NCBI GenBank assembly: GCA_934444765.1 | Contig: CAKSDC010000003.1 | Coordinates: forward strand, 1 to 64,000 | Origin: an uncultured Oscillospiraceae bacterium | GTDB lineage: Bacteria; Bacillota; Clostridia; Oscillospirales; Ruminococcaceae | DNA: 64,000 bases | Reading direction: 5' to 3' | Part shown: positions 43,705 to 52,702 of the stretch, in pieces | Layout of the letters: every line of letters starts with the position of its first letter | How positions within the stretch are numbered: the stretch's first letter is position 1 | The notes under the pieces: generated by a model | Seen by the model: the letters and a program-made list of their open reading frames with translations, nothing else | Database searches by the model: none | Told to the model about the DNA's origin: nothing | Position numbers and translations under genes: made by a program

Positions 43705-44832
43705 ATGGCAACTAAAAAGAAGAAAAAAAAGGGTATAGCCATACCGTTTTTAACTACCATACTGCTATCGTTGATAATAATAGGTATACCTACTTATATG
43801 TTCTATCAAAATATAGCCGTTAAAGACGAACCAGAAAAAACAGAGGACTTTTATGGTAACTATATCCCATCTACTAAGGATAACTGTACCATTCTATTTA
43901 TATTAGACTTAGACGATACCGAAGGTCAAGATACTTTTATGCTATTTAGAACTATGCCTAAAATAGACATATTCGGTTGTGTACCTATAGCAAACTCTAC
44001 GCTATCTACATATGAAAATACTGCTGATACTATAGAAAATATATATCTAAAAAACGGCATAAGCGGAGTACGTCAAGCTATAGAAAACACCTTTGAAATC
44101 AAAATAGACCGTTACATTAAACTTAATGAACAGTCTTTTCAAAAAATATGTGACATATTAGGTGGTGCAAACTATTACGTTCCGTCTGACGTTAAGGGAT
44201 TTAATCAAGGTCAGATGTTTTTAAGTAGTCAACAGATACAAAGTTTAGTTACTCATTATGAGTTCGACGACGAAGACCGTAACTATGTAATAGGTTCACT
44301 AATTACCACTATGTTAAATCAAGCTATGGGTGATAGAGTATCCGAAAACTTAGACAATTCTTTCAATTCTCTAATAGATATCATGGATACCGACGTAACC
44401 ACTATAGACTACAAAAACGGTAAAAAAGCCATTCAGTATATGTTCAGCGACGATAACTACTACGCCGAATACAAACTACCTAAAGGCAACTATAACGCCA
44501 ATAATCAGTTCATAGTAAGCGACGACTTTAAACAAGAACTTGCCCTATGGTTCGTTGGTGAAGTAGAAGAAGTTATTACCGAAACTACTCTCGCAAATAT
44601 GGGTGGCGATACTACTACTGCAATAGTTACCGAAGAAGTTCAAACTGCTGTAGATACTCAAATGGGCGAACAGACTATAGATAACGCTTTTGACGGTGGC
44701 GAAACGTACGACCAGACTACATTAGAAGAAGATACTCAAAATAGTTATGAAGAAGATACTACTACCGAAGAAGACTATTCTTATAATGACGATAGTTATA
44801 GCGACGATAGTTCTAATGACTATAACTATTAA
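43705..44832 (+). CDS. Divergent LytR-CpsA-Psr-like membrane protein
   Basis: 375 residues. A basic head and one membrane helix (about 10-33) are followed by an extracellular domain whose core resembles the LCP fold (NCTILFILDLDD, DTFMLFRTMPKIDIF, IENTFEIKIDRYIKLNEQSFQKICDILGGANYYVP). The Arg-rich catalytic segment SIPRDT is replaced by PIANST, so wall-polymer transferase activity is doubtful. The last 90 residues are an acidic Thr/Tyr-rich tail. The LCP assignment rests on the pattern around IDRYI and DILGG. Confidence 0.65.
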   Translation: MATKKKKKKGIAIPFLTTILLSLIIIGIPTYMFYQNIAVKDEPEKTEDFYGNYIPSTKDNCTILFILDLDDTEGQDTFMLFRTMPKIDIFGCVPIANSTLSTYENTADTIENIYLKNGISGVRQAIENTFEIKIDRYIKLNEQSFQKICDILGGANYYVPSDVKGFNQGQMFLSSQQIQSLVTHYEFDDEDRNYVIGSLITTMLNQAMGDRVSENLDNSFNSLIDIMDTDVTTIDYKNGKKAIQYMFSDDNYYAEYKLPKGNYNANNQFIVSDDFKQELALWFVGEVEEVITETTLANMGGDTTTAIVTEEVQTAVDTQMGEQTIDNAFDGGETYDQTTLEEDTQNSYEEDTTTEEDYSYNDDSYSDDSSNDYNY

Positions 44833-44855
44833 CTATTAATACCATAATCTTATTA

Positions 44856-44894
44856 AATACACTAAGCATACACCCAAATTGCTTAGTGTATTTT
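44856..44894 (+). terminator. Terminator of the LCP-like gene
   Basis: Thirteen-pair stem AATACACTAAGCA/TGCTTAGTGTATT followed by TTACC. Confidence 0.75.
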
Positions 44895-44926
44895 ACCACG
44901 TAATAGCTTATATTTTAAAAAATGGA

Positions 44927-44955
44927 TTGATTTAGTCTATATTCTATGCTATAAT
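44927..44955 (+). promoter_or_regulatory. Promoter of the GGDEF gene
   Basis: TTGATT (44927-44932), 17-base spacer ending in TGC, TATAAT (44950-44955). Confidence 0.8.
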
Positions 44956-45011
44956 TATATTGCAGTATAACGCATTAAAAGCACTATATTAGAAAGGAGA
45001 AACTTAATTCC

Positions 45012-46919
45012 ATGAATGAAGAAAATAAAAAAGTCATAGCTTTATATCTTACCAAAATAAATATAGAAACACAACATCAAATATACGTTTCGGTATACCA
45101 ACGCATTAAAGAACTCGGTTATGCTTTAGTACTAATTAATACTTCCAACGATATGTACCACTATAACGGACTATCTACTGGCGATGGCGATATCTTTTCG
45201 TTAGTAAACTACGACTTAATAGACGGTGTAATAATACTAAGCGAAACTATTAAAGATGATATAATATTAAGCAACATAATATCTTCTGTTAAAAGTCACA
45301 ACGTACCTATAGTATCTATAGATAAACATATTCCCGAAGTGTACAACATAAACTTTGACTACTCCGAAGCTATGGAAAAAATAGTCCGTCACATAGTAGA
45401 ATATCATAAGTGCAAAAGGGTAAACTTTATAGCAGGTATTAAAGGTAATAGCTTTTCGGAAGAAAGAGTAGACGCTTACAGAAAAGTATTAACCGAAAAT
45501 GGCATTCCTGTAGAAGAAGATAGAATAGGTTACGGAGACTTTTGGGATATGCCTACGGTTAAGGCTTTAGATACGTTCTTTTCAAGCGATTTAGAACTTC
45601 CTGAAGCTATAATATGTGCTAACGATACTATGGCTATTACTACTTGTGAATATCTAAACAACAAGGGTTATAAAATTCCTGACGATATCATAGTTACTGG
45701 TTTTGACGGCATAGAACCAGAAAGATATCACATACCACGTTTAACTAACGCTAAACAGAATAACGAATTGGCAGGAAAGACTGCCGTAGATATACTACAT
45801 CAAATATTCACAGGAAACACTCCTACACAGAAAGACTATAAGATAAAGCATCAAGTAGTAATATCAAGTTCTTGCGGTTGCAAAAAGACTAACATATTAG
45901 CTTCTAACTCCCTACTAAGCACACTATATCGTAAAATAGAAAACTTTAGATACTATGAATGCAAGATGCGTAACATGATATGTTCTTTAAACGATAGCAA
46001 AGCTATGTACGACTTAATAGACAAAATTCCTGAGTTCGCAAGAGGTGTATATTCCGATGAGATGTGGATATGTCTATGTGACGAATTTTTAAACAACGTA
46101 GAAAAAGATACTTCTACACCTTATAAGACCATGCACTTAATATATCATGGAAACCAATTAGAGATGTTCTCCCAATGTACGTTCGATGCGAAAGAAATAC
46201 TACCAAACTTCAATAAGATACTCAACGAGGGTAGAAACTTTTTAATGTTCTCTCCACTACACCTACAAGAAAGAACCATAGGCTACATGGCTATAATAGT
46301 AGACCCTCTTAACTTTGAATTCAGCTACGATAACTACAGCACCTTTAACGATAACATAAGCAAAGTATTAGAGATAGTTCAAACCAGAGAACACCTTAAA
46401 AGTGTAATCTCTCAGTTAGAGAAGGTGTACATAAGAGACTATCTAACTGGACTATTAAACCGTCGTGGCTTCTATCAGCAGTTAGAAGATAAACTATCTA
46501 TAGTAAACTGCGACGACAATATGGAACTTATGGTTATATCTATAGACTTAAACGGTCTTAAATACATAAACGACGTATTCGGTCATAATGAGGGTGACAA
46601 CTCTATAAAGACTATAGCTAACTATTTAGTATCCAGTGCAGTAAATGAAGACGTATGTGCAAGGTTCGGCGGTGATGAGTTTGTAGTAGCTAATGCTATA
46701 CCTAAAAGTTCTAACTATCCTAAAAGCTATATAGATAACTTTAAGCAGTCGATAGTATACTACAATAACACTTCCAATAAGCCTTACAAGATAGGTGCAA
46801 GTTGCGGATACGTAATAAGTAAACCTACTTCTATTTCCGAAGTAGACGAAATGATTAAAAAAGCTGACAACATAATGTACATAGAAAAAAGCAATACTAA
46901 GTATATTCGTGGAAGATAG
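45012..46919 (+). CDS. Diguanylate cyclase with LacI-like ligand-binding domain
   Basis: 635 residues, no signal peptide and no HTH. Residues 1 to about 290 are a periplasmic-binding-protein-like domain of the LacI type (ISLIDGVIILS pattern, CANDTMAITTCEYLNNKGYKIPDDIIVTGFDGIE). A linker of about 180 residues follows, then a GGDEF domain with DYLTGLLNRRGFY and an intact GGDEF at 553-557. It should make cyclic di-GMP in response to a cytoplasmic ligand, perhaps a sugar. The product-inhibition I-site RxxD is VNED here, so feedback inhibition is probably lost. Confidence 0.88.
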   Translation: MNEENKKVIALYLTKINIETQHQIYVSVYQRIKELGYALVLINTSNDMYHYNGLSTGDGDIFSLVNYDLIDGVIILSETIKDDIILSNIISSVKSHNVPIVSIDKHIPEVYNINFDYSEAMEKIVRHIVEYHKCKRVNFIAGIKGNSFSEERVDAYRKVLTENGIPVEEDRIGYGDFWDMPTVKALDTFFSSDLELPEAIICANDTMAITTCEYLNNKGYKIPDDIIVTGFDGIEPERYHIPRLTNAKQNNELAGKTAVDILHQIFTGNTPTQKDYKIKHQVVISSSCGCKKTNILASNSLLSTLYRKIENFRYYECKMRNMICSLNDSKAMYDLIDKIPEFARGVYSDEMWICLCDEFLNNVEKDTSTPYKTMHLIYHGNQLEMFSQCTFDAKEILPNFNKILNEGRNFLMFSPLHLQERTIGYMAIIVDPLNFEFSYDNYSTFNDNISKVLEIVQTREHLKSVISQLEKVYIRDYLTGLLNRRGFYQQLEDKLSIVNCDDNMELMVISIDLNGLKYINDVFGHNEGDNSIKTIANYLVSSAVNEDVCARFGGDEFVVANAIPKSSNYPKSYIDNFKQSIVYYNNTSNKPYKIGASCGYVISKPTSISEVDEMIKKADNIMYIEKSNTKYIRGR

Positions 46920-46950
46920 TACACTATATATACTTACAACGTATTCCAAT

Positions 46951-46979
46951 TTGACAAACCACAACAGGTGTTGTATAAT
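46951..46979 (+). promoter_or_regulatory. Promoter of the sugar isomerase-like gene
   Basis: TTGACA (46951-46956), 17-base spacer ending in TTG, TATAAT (46974-46979). It overlaps the first in-frame start of the longer frame, excluding it. Confidence 0.9.
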
Positions 46980-47042
46980 ATACTCAACGTATTAGGCATA
47001 CCATACGGTATGCACATAAATAACACTTTAGGTGGTGATTAT

Positions 47043-47837
47043 ATGCAAGCAGGGGTATCTTCTGCGTGTCTATATCCTGAAATATTAGAGGACTCTATTG
47101 AAAGTTTAGCTAAGTTGGGTATAAAAAACATGGAAATATTTGTGAATAGCGACTGCGAACTAACTACTACCTATATTACCGAAGTTAAACATATACTCGA
47201 CTTTTACGGAAGCAGTTGCCGTTCAATACACCCATTCACTGCACCCATAGAACCTATGCTATTCTTTAGTGCCTATGAACGTCGTGTACAAGACGGTATA
47301 GAGTACTACAAAAAGTACTTTAACGCTATGAACATCTTAGGTGCTAAAATATTGGTGTTACACGGTAATAAGAGTATAGTTCCAGTAGAAGAAAGTCTAT
47401 ACTTTGATAGGTTCTATAGACTATATTCGGCAGGTAAACAGTTTGGTGTTACAGTGGCTCAAGAGAACGTGGCACGTTGTCAATGTAACAACATTCCGTT
47501 TATACAACACATGATACAACAACTCGGCAAAGATGCCAACTTTGTAATAGACCTTAAACAGGCTATACGCTCCAATTTAGACGTGTTTGAAGTCTTTGAT
47601 ACCGTTAAAGATAATTTGGCACACGTTCACATTAGCGATAGCAACCAGTACAAAGACTGCTTGCCACTGGGTAAAGGTACTTTTGATATTCCTAAGTTAA
47701 TAGATACTTTAAAAAGTTACTCTTTTAATGGATATATTATGGTGGAACTATATAGAAACAACTTTAAGTCCGTTAAAGACCTAAACGAAAGCTATATATA
47801 TCTATCCGATACTATTAAACATTCTTACGAAAGGTGA
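47043..47837 (+). CDS. Sugar-phosphate isomerase/epimerase-like TIM-barrel protein
   Basis: 264 residues from ATG 47043, with AGGTGG upstream. Xylose-isomerase-like fold (AP endonuclease 2 superfamily): EILEDSIESLAKLGIKNMEIF, ILVLHGNKS, VTVAQENVARCQC, FVIDLKQAIRS and HVHISDSN. The last four carry the His, Glu and Asp residues that bind metal in the family. The substrate is not predictable. It overlaps the nrdR upstream region and may be co-transcribed with it. Confidence 0.82.
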   Translation: MQAGVSSACLYPEILEDSIESLAKLGIKNMEIFVNSDCELTTTYITEVKHILDFYGSSCRSIHPFTAPIEPMLFFSAYERRVQDGIEYYKKYFNAMNILGAKILVLHGNKSIVPVEESLYFDRFYRLYSAGKQFGVTVAQENVARCQCNNIPFIQHMIQQLGKDANFVIDLKQAIRSNLDVFEVFDTVKDNLAHVHISDSNQYKDCLPLGKGTFDIPKLIDTLKSYSFNGYIMVELYRNNFKSVKDLNESYIYLSDTIKHSYER

Positions 47838-47845
47838 TATGTTCT

Positions 47846-48304
47846 ATGAAATGTATCTTTTGTGGTTGCGATGACCTAACGGTTGTGGACTCCAGACATA
47901 TAGACGATAAACGCATTAAGCGTCGCAGAGAGTGTCTAAACTGTAAAAGACGCTTTACTACCTACGAACAGGTCGAAAAACCTATACTTACCGTTAAAAA
48001 AAGAGGCGGTGCTTATGAACCATTCGATAAGCACAAGTTAGCCCGTGGAATATACTCAGCTATCAAAAAGCGTCCAATAGACGCTTCTAAAGTGGATAGC
48101 ATAGTGGAGTATATCGAAAATACTTGCGAAAACGCTATGCGTACACAGATTTCCTCCACAGAGATTGGAAACATGGTAATGTCACGCCTAAAATCTATAG
48201 ACCCTGTAGCGTATATCAGATTTGCCTCAGTGTATAAATCCTTTAACAACGTAGATGAGTTTATAGAGTTTATCTCTAACATGGATAAAGAAGAAGATAC
48301 TTAA
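47846..48304 (+). CDS. nrdR: Transcriptional repressor NrdR
   Basis: 152 residues from ATG 47846 with AAGGTGAT upstream. The N-terminal zinc ribbon (MKCIFCGCDD, then RRRECLNCKRRFTTYE) is followed by an ATP-cone (VKKRGGAYEPFDKHKLARGIYSAIKKRP). It senses ATP/dATP and represses ribonucleotide reductase genes, which are not in this window. Confidence 0.96.
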   Translation: MKCIFCGCDDLTVVDSRHIDDKRIKRRRECLNCKRRFTTYEQVEKPILTVKKRGGAYEPFDKHKLARGIYSAIKKRPIDASKVDSIVEYIENTCENAMRTQISSTEIGNMVMSRLKSIDPVAYIRFASVYKSFNNVDEFIEFISNMDKEEDT

Positions 48305-48421
48305 AAATTACTATACCTTTAATGATACTTTAATATATGGCATATATACTATATATCATAGTAGATTAAAACATAGACGATATACTAAGTATATCGCAGT
48401 CTTTAAGAAAGAGGTATTTAT

Positions 48422-48811
48422 ATGGAAAATTCTAACTTATTCAACACCCCCGACCATACAGACGAATATGACTATAACGAAGTTCAAAACGATAATATAG
48501 TGGTATTAGCACTTACATATATACTATTCTTTTTACCATATATCTTCTTACCAAACTCAAGATATGCTAAGTTCCACGCTAACCAATCTTTAGTGCTATT
48601 AATAGCTACTATAGTATTAAATATAGCGTGTAGTATAGTATCTGCAATACTATGCTTAATACCAATAATAGGACCTGTAATAGCAAGTATAATATCTATA
48701 CTAATTAGAGGCGTACTATTAGCACTATTTATCTATGGTATAGTGAACGTATTCAACAAAAAGGCTAAAGAACTTCCTATAATAGGATTTTTAAACATAA
48801 TAAACAAATAG
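48422..48811 (+). CDS. DUF4870-like small membrane protein
   Basis: 129 residues with an acidic N-terminus and three or four helices. The segment NSRYAKFHANQSLVLLI resembles the DUF4870/Tic20-like family, in which the RYxxFHAxQ segment is conserved. The function of that family is unknown. It is monocistronic, followed by a strong terminator. Confidence 0.75.
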   Translation: MENSNLFNTPDHTDEYDYNEVQNDNIVVLALTYILFFLPYIFLPNSRYAKFHANQSLVLLIATIVLNIACSIVSAILCLIPIIGPVIASIISILIRGVLLALFIYGIVNVFNKKAKELPIIGFLNIINK

Positions 48812-48834
48812 TCAATATTACTATATTTGTAAAC

Positions 48835-48866
48835 ACTACCTCAACTTTTAGTTGAGGTAGTTTTGT
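48835..48866 (+). terminator. Terminator of the DUF4870-like gene
   Basis: Twelve-pair stem ACTACCTCAACT/AGTTGAGGTAGT with a TTT loop, followed by TTTGTCTTT. Confidence 0.9.
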
Positions 48867-48880
48867 CTTTGTGATATAAT
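48852..48880 (+). promoter_or_regulatory. Promoter of the EamA transporter gene
   Basis: TTGAGG (inside the preceding terminator), 17-base spacer ending in TGA, TATAAT (48875-48880). Confidence 0.65.
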
Positions 48881-48919
48881 AGTAGTACATACTATAATAA
48901 CAGAAAGAAGTCTTTAACT

Positions 48920-49789
48920 ATGGAAAACAAAAAGTATAAAGGAATAGTGTGTATAGTACTTTCGGCACTATGTTTTGCCCTAATGAATATGTTCGTTAGA
49001 CTTTCAGGTGATATACCTACTATTCAAAAGTGTTTTTTTAGAAACCTTATAGCTATGGTATTCGCATTAGCCATACTGTTAAAAAGTCATGATAAGCTAA
49101 TATGGAAAAAGGGTAATCTAAAATACTTAGTACTAAGAGCAACGTTCGGAACTATAGGTATGCTATGTAACTTTTACGCAGTGGACCACTTAGTACTATC
49201 CGATGCTTCCATGCTAAATAAGATGTCGCCATTTTTTGCGATAGTATTTTCATACCTTATACTAAAAGAACGTGCTACTATAACACAATGGCTTATAGTA
49301 TTGGGAGCGTTTTTAGGTAGTCTTTTAATTATAAAGCCTACGTTCAGCAATATGGAACTACTTCCGTCTATAATAGGATTGTGTGGTGGCTTAGGAGCTG
49401 GTATAGCCTATACTATGGTTAGAATACTCGGTCAAAAAGGAGAAAATAAGAGTTATATAGTATTCTTCTTTTCAGCCTTTTCGTGCATACTAACTCTACC
49501 GATATCGCTACTAAACTACTGCCCTATGAGTGCTAAACAGTGGATATTTTTACTCTTAGCTGGATTTTGTGCTTGTGGCGGACAGTTTGCTATCACTTCG
49601 GCATACTGCTATGCACCAGCTAAGGAAATTTCAGTATACGACTACTCACAGATAATATTTTCGGCACTGTTGGGATTAATAGTCTTCCAACAGATACCAG
49701 ATATTTTTAGCATCGTAGGATATATAGTAATATGTTCTATGGCTATAGTAATGTTCATCTACAATAACAGAACGCCTAAACGTGATTAA
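48920..49789 (+). CDS. EamA/DMT family transporter
   Basis: 289 residues with ten predicted helices in two EamA halves: AKKYKGIVCIVLSALCFALMNMFVRLSG-like start, LVLSDASMLNKMSPFFAIVFSYLILKER, and second-half YDYSQIIFSALLGLIVFQQIPD. The family exports metabolites or amino acids. The substrate is unknown. It is a stand-alone gene. Confidence 0.9.
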   Translation: MENKKYKGIVCIVLSALCFALMNMFVRLSGDIPTIQKCFFRNLIAMVFALAILLKSHDKLIWKKGNLKYLVLRATFGTIGMLCNFYAVDHLVLSDASMLNKMSPFFAIVFSYLILKERATITQWLIVLGAFLGSLLIIKPTFSNMELLPSIIGLCGGLGAGIAYTMVRILGQKGENKSYIVFFFSAFSCILTLPISLLNYCPMSAKQWIFLLLAGFCACGGQFAITSAYCYAPAKEISVYDYSQIIFSALLGLIVFQQIPDIFSIVGYIVICSMAIVMFIYNNRTPKRD

Positions 49790-49821
49790 TAAAAGTATTC
49801 TAAAGTATACTAAACATTCTA

Positions 49822-49850
49822 TTGACTTTATGATAATATTATTATAAAAT
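49822..49850 (+). promoter_or_regulatory. Promoter of the CAP-dockerin gene
   Basis: TTGACT (49822-49827), 17-base spacer, TAAAAT (49845-49850). Confidence 0.75.
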
Positions 49851-49884
49851 ATTAGTGTACACTAAATACAAAGGAGACTTACAT

Positions 49885-50781
49885 ATGAAAAATCTAAAAA
49901 AAATAGTCATCTATATAATGGCGATATCCATGGTAGGTGTGGTAGCAGTATCCAATACCTATCCACAATTACAGAGTATCTTTGCGGTATCCGAAAGTAC
50001 GAATAACTCCAAACAAGCCAAACAGTTAATAGACAAGGTAAATGAATATCGTAAATCTAACGGTCTAACACCGTTCAAAACTTGCGACGTTATGAATACC
50101 ATGGCTACTATCAGAGCCGGCGAAGTAACCGACGATAACTATACTAATCGTGCCAATGGTGAATACTACTCTACAATATTCACAGAGTATAATATAACAC
50201 CTACGGCATATACTCAAAATGTATATTGGGGTGCTACTCCTTACGATACCGTAGACAGTGCTTTTGAAAGTTTTGTTGAAACCGACAGACAAAAGAATAA
50301 CATTCTATCTAAAGACTATGAATACATAGGTGTAGGCGTAGTACAAAAAGATGGTCGTACATACTACTATCAACTATTCTGTACTTCTAAAGACTTAAAA
50401 GAAGATAGTTCCGACACTACTACAGATATAACCACCACTACAGAAGTTTCTGATACCACTACAGATACTACCACTACTACAGAAGTTTCCGATACCACTA
50501 CAGATATAACCACTACTACAGAAGTTTCTGACACTACTACAGATATAACCACTACTACAGAAGTTTCCGATACCACTACAGATATAACCACCACTACAGA
50601 AGTTTCCGATACTACTACAGATATAACCACCACTACAGAAGTTTCCGATACTACTACAGATACTACCACTTCCGATAGCCTATTAGAAAAGTATAATCTT
50701 GACGTAAACAAGGACGGAAAAGTATCTACTGCCGACTTACTAATACTAAAGAAGTATCTATTAGGTATGCTAACTGAATAG
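49885..50781 (+). CDS. Secreted CAP-domain protein with Thr-rich linker and half dockerin
   Basis: 298 residues from ATG 49885, 8 bases after AAGGAG. A signal peptide (about 1-35) leads into a CAP/SCP domain (LIDKVNEYRKSNGLTPF, then NVYWGA and SKDYEYIGVGVVQKDGRTYYYQLF). A linker of six 13-residue DTTTDITTTTEVS units follows, then one dockerin repeat (LDVNKDGKVSTADLLILKKYLLG) with an ideal calcium loop. A normal type I dockerin has two such repeats. It is probably secreted and attached through a cohesin or to a cell-surface scaffold. The CAP domain's activity is not known. Confidence 0.88.
   Translation: MKNLKKIVIYIMAISMVGVVAVSNTYPQLQSIFAVSESTNNSKQAKQLIDKVNEYRKSNGLTPFKTCDVMNTMATIRAGEVTDDNYTNRANGEYYSTIFTEYNITPTAYTQNVYWGATPYDTVDSAFESFVETDRQKNNILSKDYEYIGVGVVQKDGRTYYYQLFCTSKDLKEDSSDTTTDITTTTEVSDTTTDTTTTTEVSDTTTDITTTTEVSDTTTDITTTTEVSDTTTDITTTTEVSDTTTDITTTTEVSDTTTDTTTSDSLLEKYNLDVNKDGKVSTADLLILKKYLLGMLTE
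50413..50679 (+). repeat. 39-bp tandem repeat, six full copies plus a partial
   Basis: Units of 39 bases from 50413 to 50646 encode a 13-residue Thr-rich linker. A shortened seventh copy follows. Copies differ mainly by silent changes (ACC/ACT, TCT/TCC). Confidence 0.9.
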
Positions 50782-50807
50782 TCTAACATGGTTGATATAT
50801 ACGGAAA

Positions 50808-50843
50808 TTCCCCTAACAGTAAACGTTAGGGGAACTTCTTTTT
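50808..50843 (+). terminator. Terminator of the CAP-dockerin gene
   Basis: Ten-pair stem TTCCCCTAAC/GTTAGGGGAA followed by CTTCTTTTT. Confidence 0.92.
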
Positions 50844-50876
50844 GGCTTTAATATATTTTAGGAGATAATCTTATAG

Positions 50877-52628
50877 TTAGTCTTCTGTACCTTGTAGAGC
50901 ATCGTAACCACGTTCACCAGTACGAACCTTAACTACGTCTTCTACATCGTATACGAATATTTTACCGTCACCAATTCTACCAGTGTATAAGGTCTTACGA
51001 ACGGTTTCTATTACTAAGTCAACAGGTACTTTAGATACTATAGTATCTATTTGAACCTTAGGTAATAGAGTAACTACTTCACGCTTAACACCACGATAGT
51101 ATTCTTCGTGACCCTTTTGTAAACCGTAACCCATAACGTTAGATACGGTAATACCACTAACACCAATCTTGTTAAGAGCGTCTTGTAGACTCTGTAGACT
51201 GTTTTGACGGCATATAATAGTAACCTTAGTAAGTTTATGACCGTCCTTAGATACGCTACCACTAACAGGAACTGCTTGGTCTACAGTTACACTCTTAGGA
51301 GCAGTAGTTGGAATAGCGTTAGGGTCTACTACACCAGTAACGGCTTCAGCCTCTGCCATATCTGGGTCTGTAGGGGAAGGTAAAAAGTCTGCATAAGAAG
51401 ATGGTAGATTGTGTTCTGTAGTGTCAAGACCTTTAATCTCTTCTTCTACACTTGCACGTAAACCTAAGAAAGGTAACTTTTTGATTACAGTAAATGTGAT
51501 AATCATAGTAACTACTGTCCAAGCTATTACGCATACAGCACCTAAGGCTTGAACGCCTAATAGATGAACTCCGCCACCGTAGAATAGACCAGCAACTTCA
51601 GTACCAGAACCGTCGGAGAATAGACCTACACATAGAGTACCTAATAGACCGTTTACAGCATGAACGCCTACAGCACCTACAGGGTCGTCTATCTTTAGTT
51701 TTTGGTCTACAAACTCTACGCCTACTACTATAGCTATACCAGCTATAATACCTATTATAGCAGAACCTACAGGAGTAACAGTATCACAACCAGCCGTAAT
51801 AGCTACTAAACCTGCTAATGAACCGTTTAAAGTCATCGAAACGTCTGGCTTACCGTACTTAATCCAAGTGAATGCCATAGTAGTAACGGTAGCTACTGCG
51901 GCTGCTAAGTTAGTAGTAACGAATATCTTACCTGCGCTTTCAATAGCACCGCCTTCCATAGATACTGTAGAAGCACCGTTAAATCCAAACCAACAGAACC
52001 ATAGAATAAAGCAACCTAAAGCACCTAAAGTTAAAGAGTGTCCTAATATAGCTCTTGGTTTGCCGTCCTTATCGTACTTACCAATACGAGGTCCAAGGAT
52101 TGCAGCACCTACTAAAGCGGCTACACCACCAGTCATATGTACGGCGGTAGAACCTGCAAAGTCGTGGAAGCCAAGGTTGGATAACCAGCCACCGCCCCAA
52201 ACCCAGTGAGCCTCTATAGGATATACTACTGCGCTAATTACTGCACTATATACTAAATAAGACTTAAACTGAGTTCTTTCTGCCATAGCTCCTGATACTA
52301 TAGTAGCCGAAGTTGCACAGAATACAGTTTGGAATATCAAATATGCCCAAAATGGAACGCCGTCAGGTGAAACGCTTGCATAGTTTTCTGGAGAAGCTAT
52401 ACCGTTCCAAGCACCTATAAATGAACCACTACCGAACATCAAACCAAAACCTAACAACCAAAATATTGGTGTACCCAATGAAAAGTCCATTAAGTTTTTC
52501 ATAATGATGTTACCCGCATTTTTAGCACGAGTAAAACCCGTTTCTACCATTGCAAAACCTGCTTGCATAAAGAATACTAATGCAGCACCAAGCAATACCC
52601 ATATGGTGTTTACTGCTGAATATTCCAT
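50877..52628 (-). CDS. amt: Ammonium transporter fused to a C-terminal P-II domain
   Basis: 583 residues. Residues 1 to about 400 are an Amt channel of 11 helices, including GFAMVETGFTRAKNAGN, the twin-His pore region (DFAGSTAVHMTGG, GVHAVNGLLG) and GPRIGKYD. A linker of about 60 residues leads to a complete P-II domain (464-583) with YGLQKGHEEYYRG in the T-loop and TGRIGDGKIFVYDVEDVVKVRTGERG at the nucleotide pocket. Tyr46 is kept, but Tyr51 is Arg. The tethered P-II should gate the pore in response to ATP/ADP and 2-oxoglutarate. AGGAGG precedes the ATG. It is controlled by the leader at 52650-52704. Confidence 0.95.
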   Translation of the reverse strand: MEYSAVNTIWVLLGAALVFFMQAGFAMVETGFTRAKNAGNIIMKNLMDFSLGTPIFWLLGFGLMFGSGSFIGAWNGIASPENYASVSPDGVPFWAYLIFQTVFCATSATIVSGAMAERTQFKSYLVYSAVISAVVYPIEAHWVWGGGWLSNLGFHDFAGSTAVHMTGGVAALVGAAILGPRIGKYDKDGKPRAILGHSLTLGALGCFILWFCWFGFNGASTVSMEGGAIESAGKIFVTTNLAAAVATVTTMAFTWIKYGKPDVSMTLNGSLAGLVAITAGCDTVTPVGSAIIGIIAGIAIVVGVEFVDQKLKIDDPVGAVGVHAVNGLLGTLCVGLFSDGSGTEVAGLFYGGGVHLLGVQALGAVCVIAWTVVTMIITFTVIKKLPFLGLRASVEEEIKGLDTTEHNLPSSYADFLPSPTDPDMAEAEAVTGVVDPNAIPTTAPKSVTVDQAVPVSGSVSKDGHKLTKVTIICRQNSLQSLQDALNKIGVSGITVSNVMGYGLQKGHEEYYRGVKREVVTLLPKVQIDTIVSKVPVDLVIETVRKTLYTGRIGDGKIFVYDVEDVVKVRTGERGYDALQGTED

Positions 52629-52649
52629 ACAAATACCTCCTTAAATAGA

Positions 52650-52698
52650 AACGGTGCTACAGTTACCGTGAAACTTCACTTAAAACCATAGCACCATT
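52650..52698 (-). terminator. Leader terminator (attenuator) before the Amt-P-II fusion gene
   Basis: Minus-strand arms AATGGTGCTATGGTT (52698-52684) and AACTGTAGCACCGTT (52664-52650) pair over 15 positions with three or four G-T pairs, followed by TCTATTT. The 5' arm is shared with the hairpin at 52689-52702. Confidence 0.7.
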
Positions 52699-52702
52699 GC
52701 TA
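52689..52702 (-). promoter_or_regulatory. Six-base-loop antiterminator hairpin, ANTAR-type candidate (second copy)
   Basis: Minus-strand TAGC-AATGGT-GCTA: the loop has A at position 1 and G at position 4, as in RNA sites of ANTAR proteins. Forming it would block the terminator at 52650-52698. It matches the copy at 54487-54502 with a C-G to U-A swap at the stem base. Confidence 0.65.

Noticed and set aside
46968..47042. Longer N-terminus for the sugar isomerase-like protein
   Set aside because: The first start would lie inside the -35/-10 region. AGGTGG correctly precedes ATG 47043.
50370..50789. Minus-strand Val/Ser-rich open frame
   Set aside because: It is the complement of the Thr-rich 39-bp repeats of the CAP-dockerin gene.
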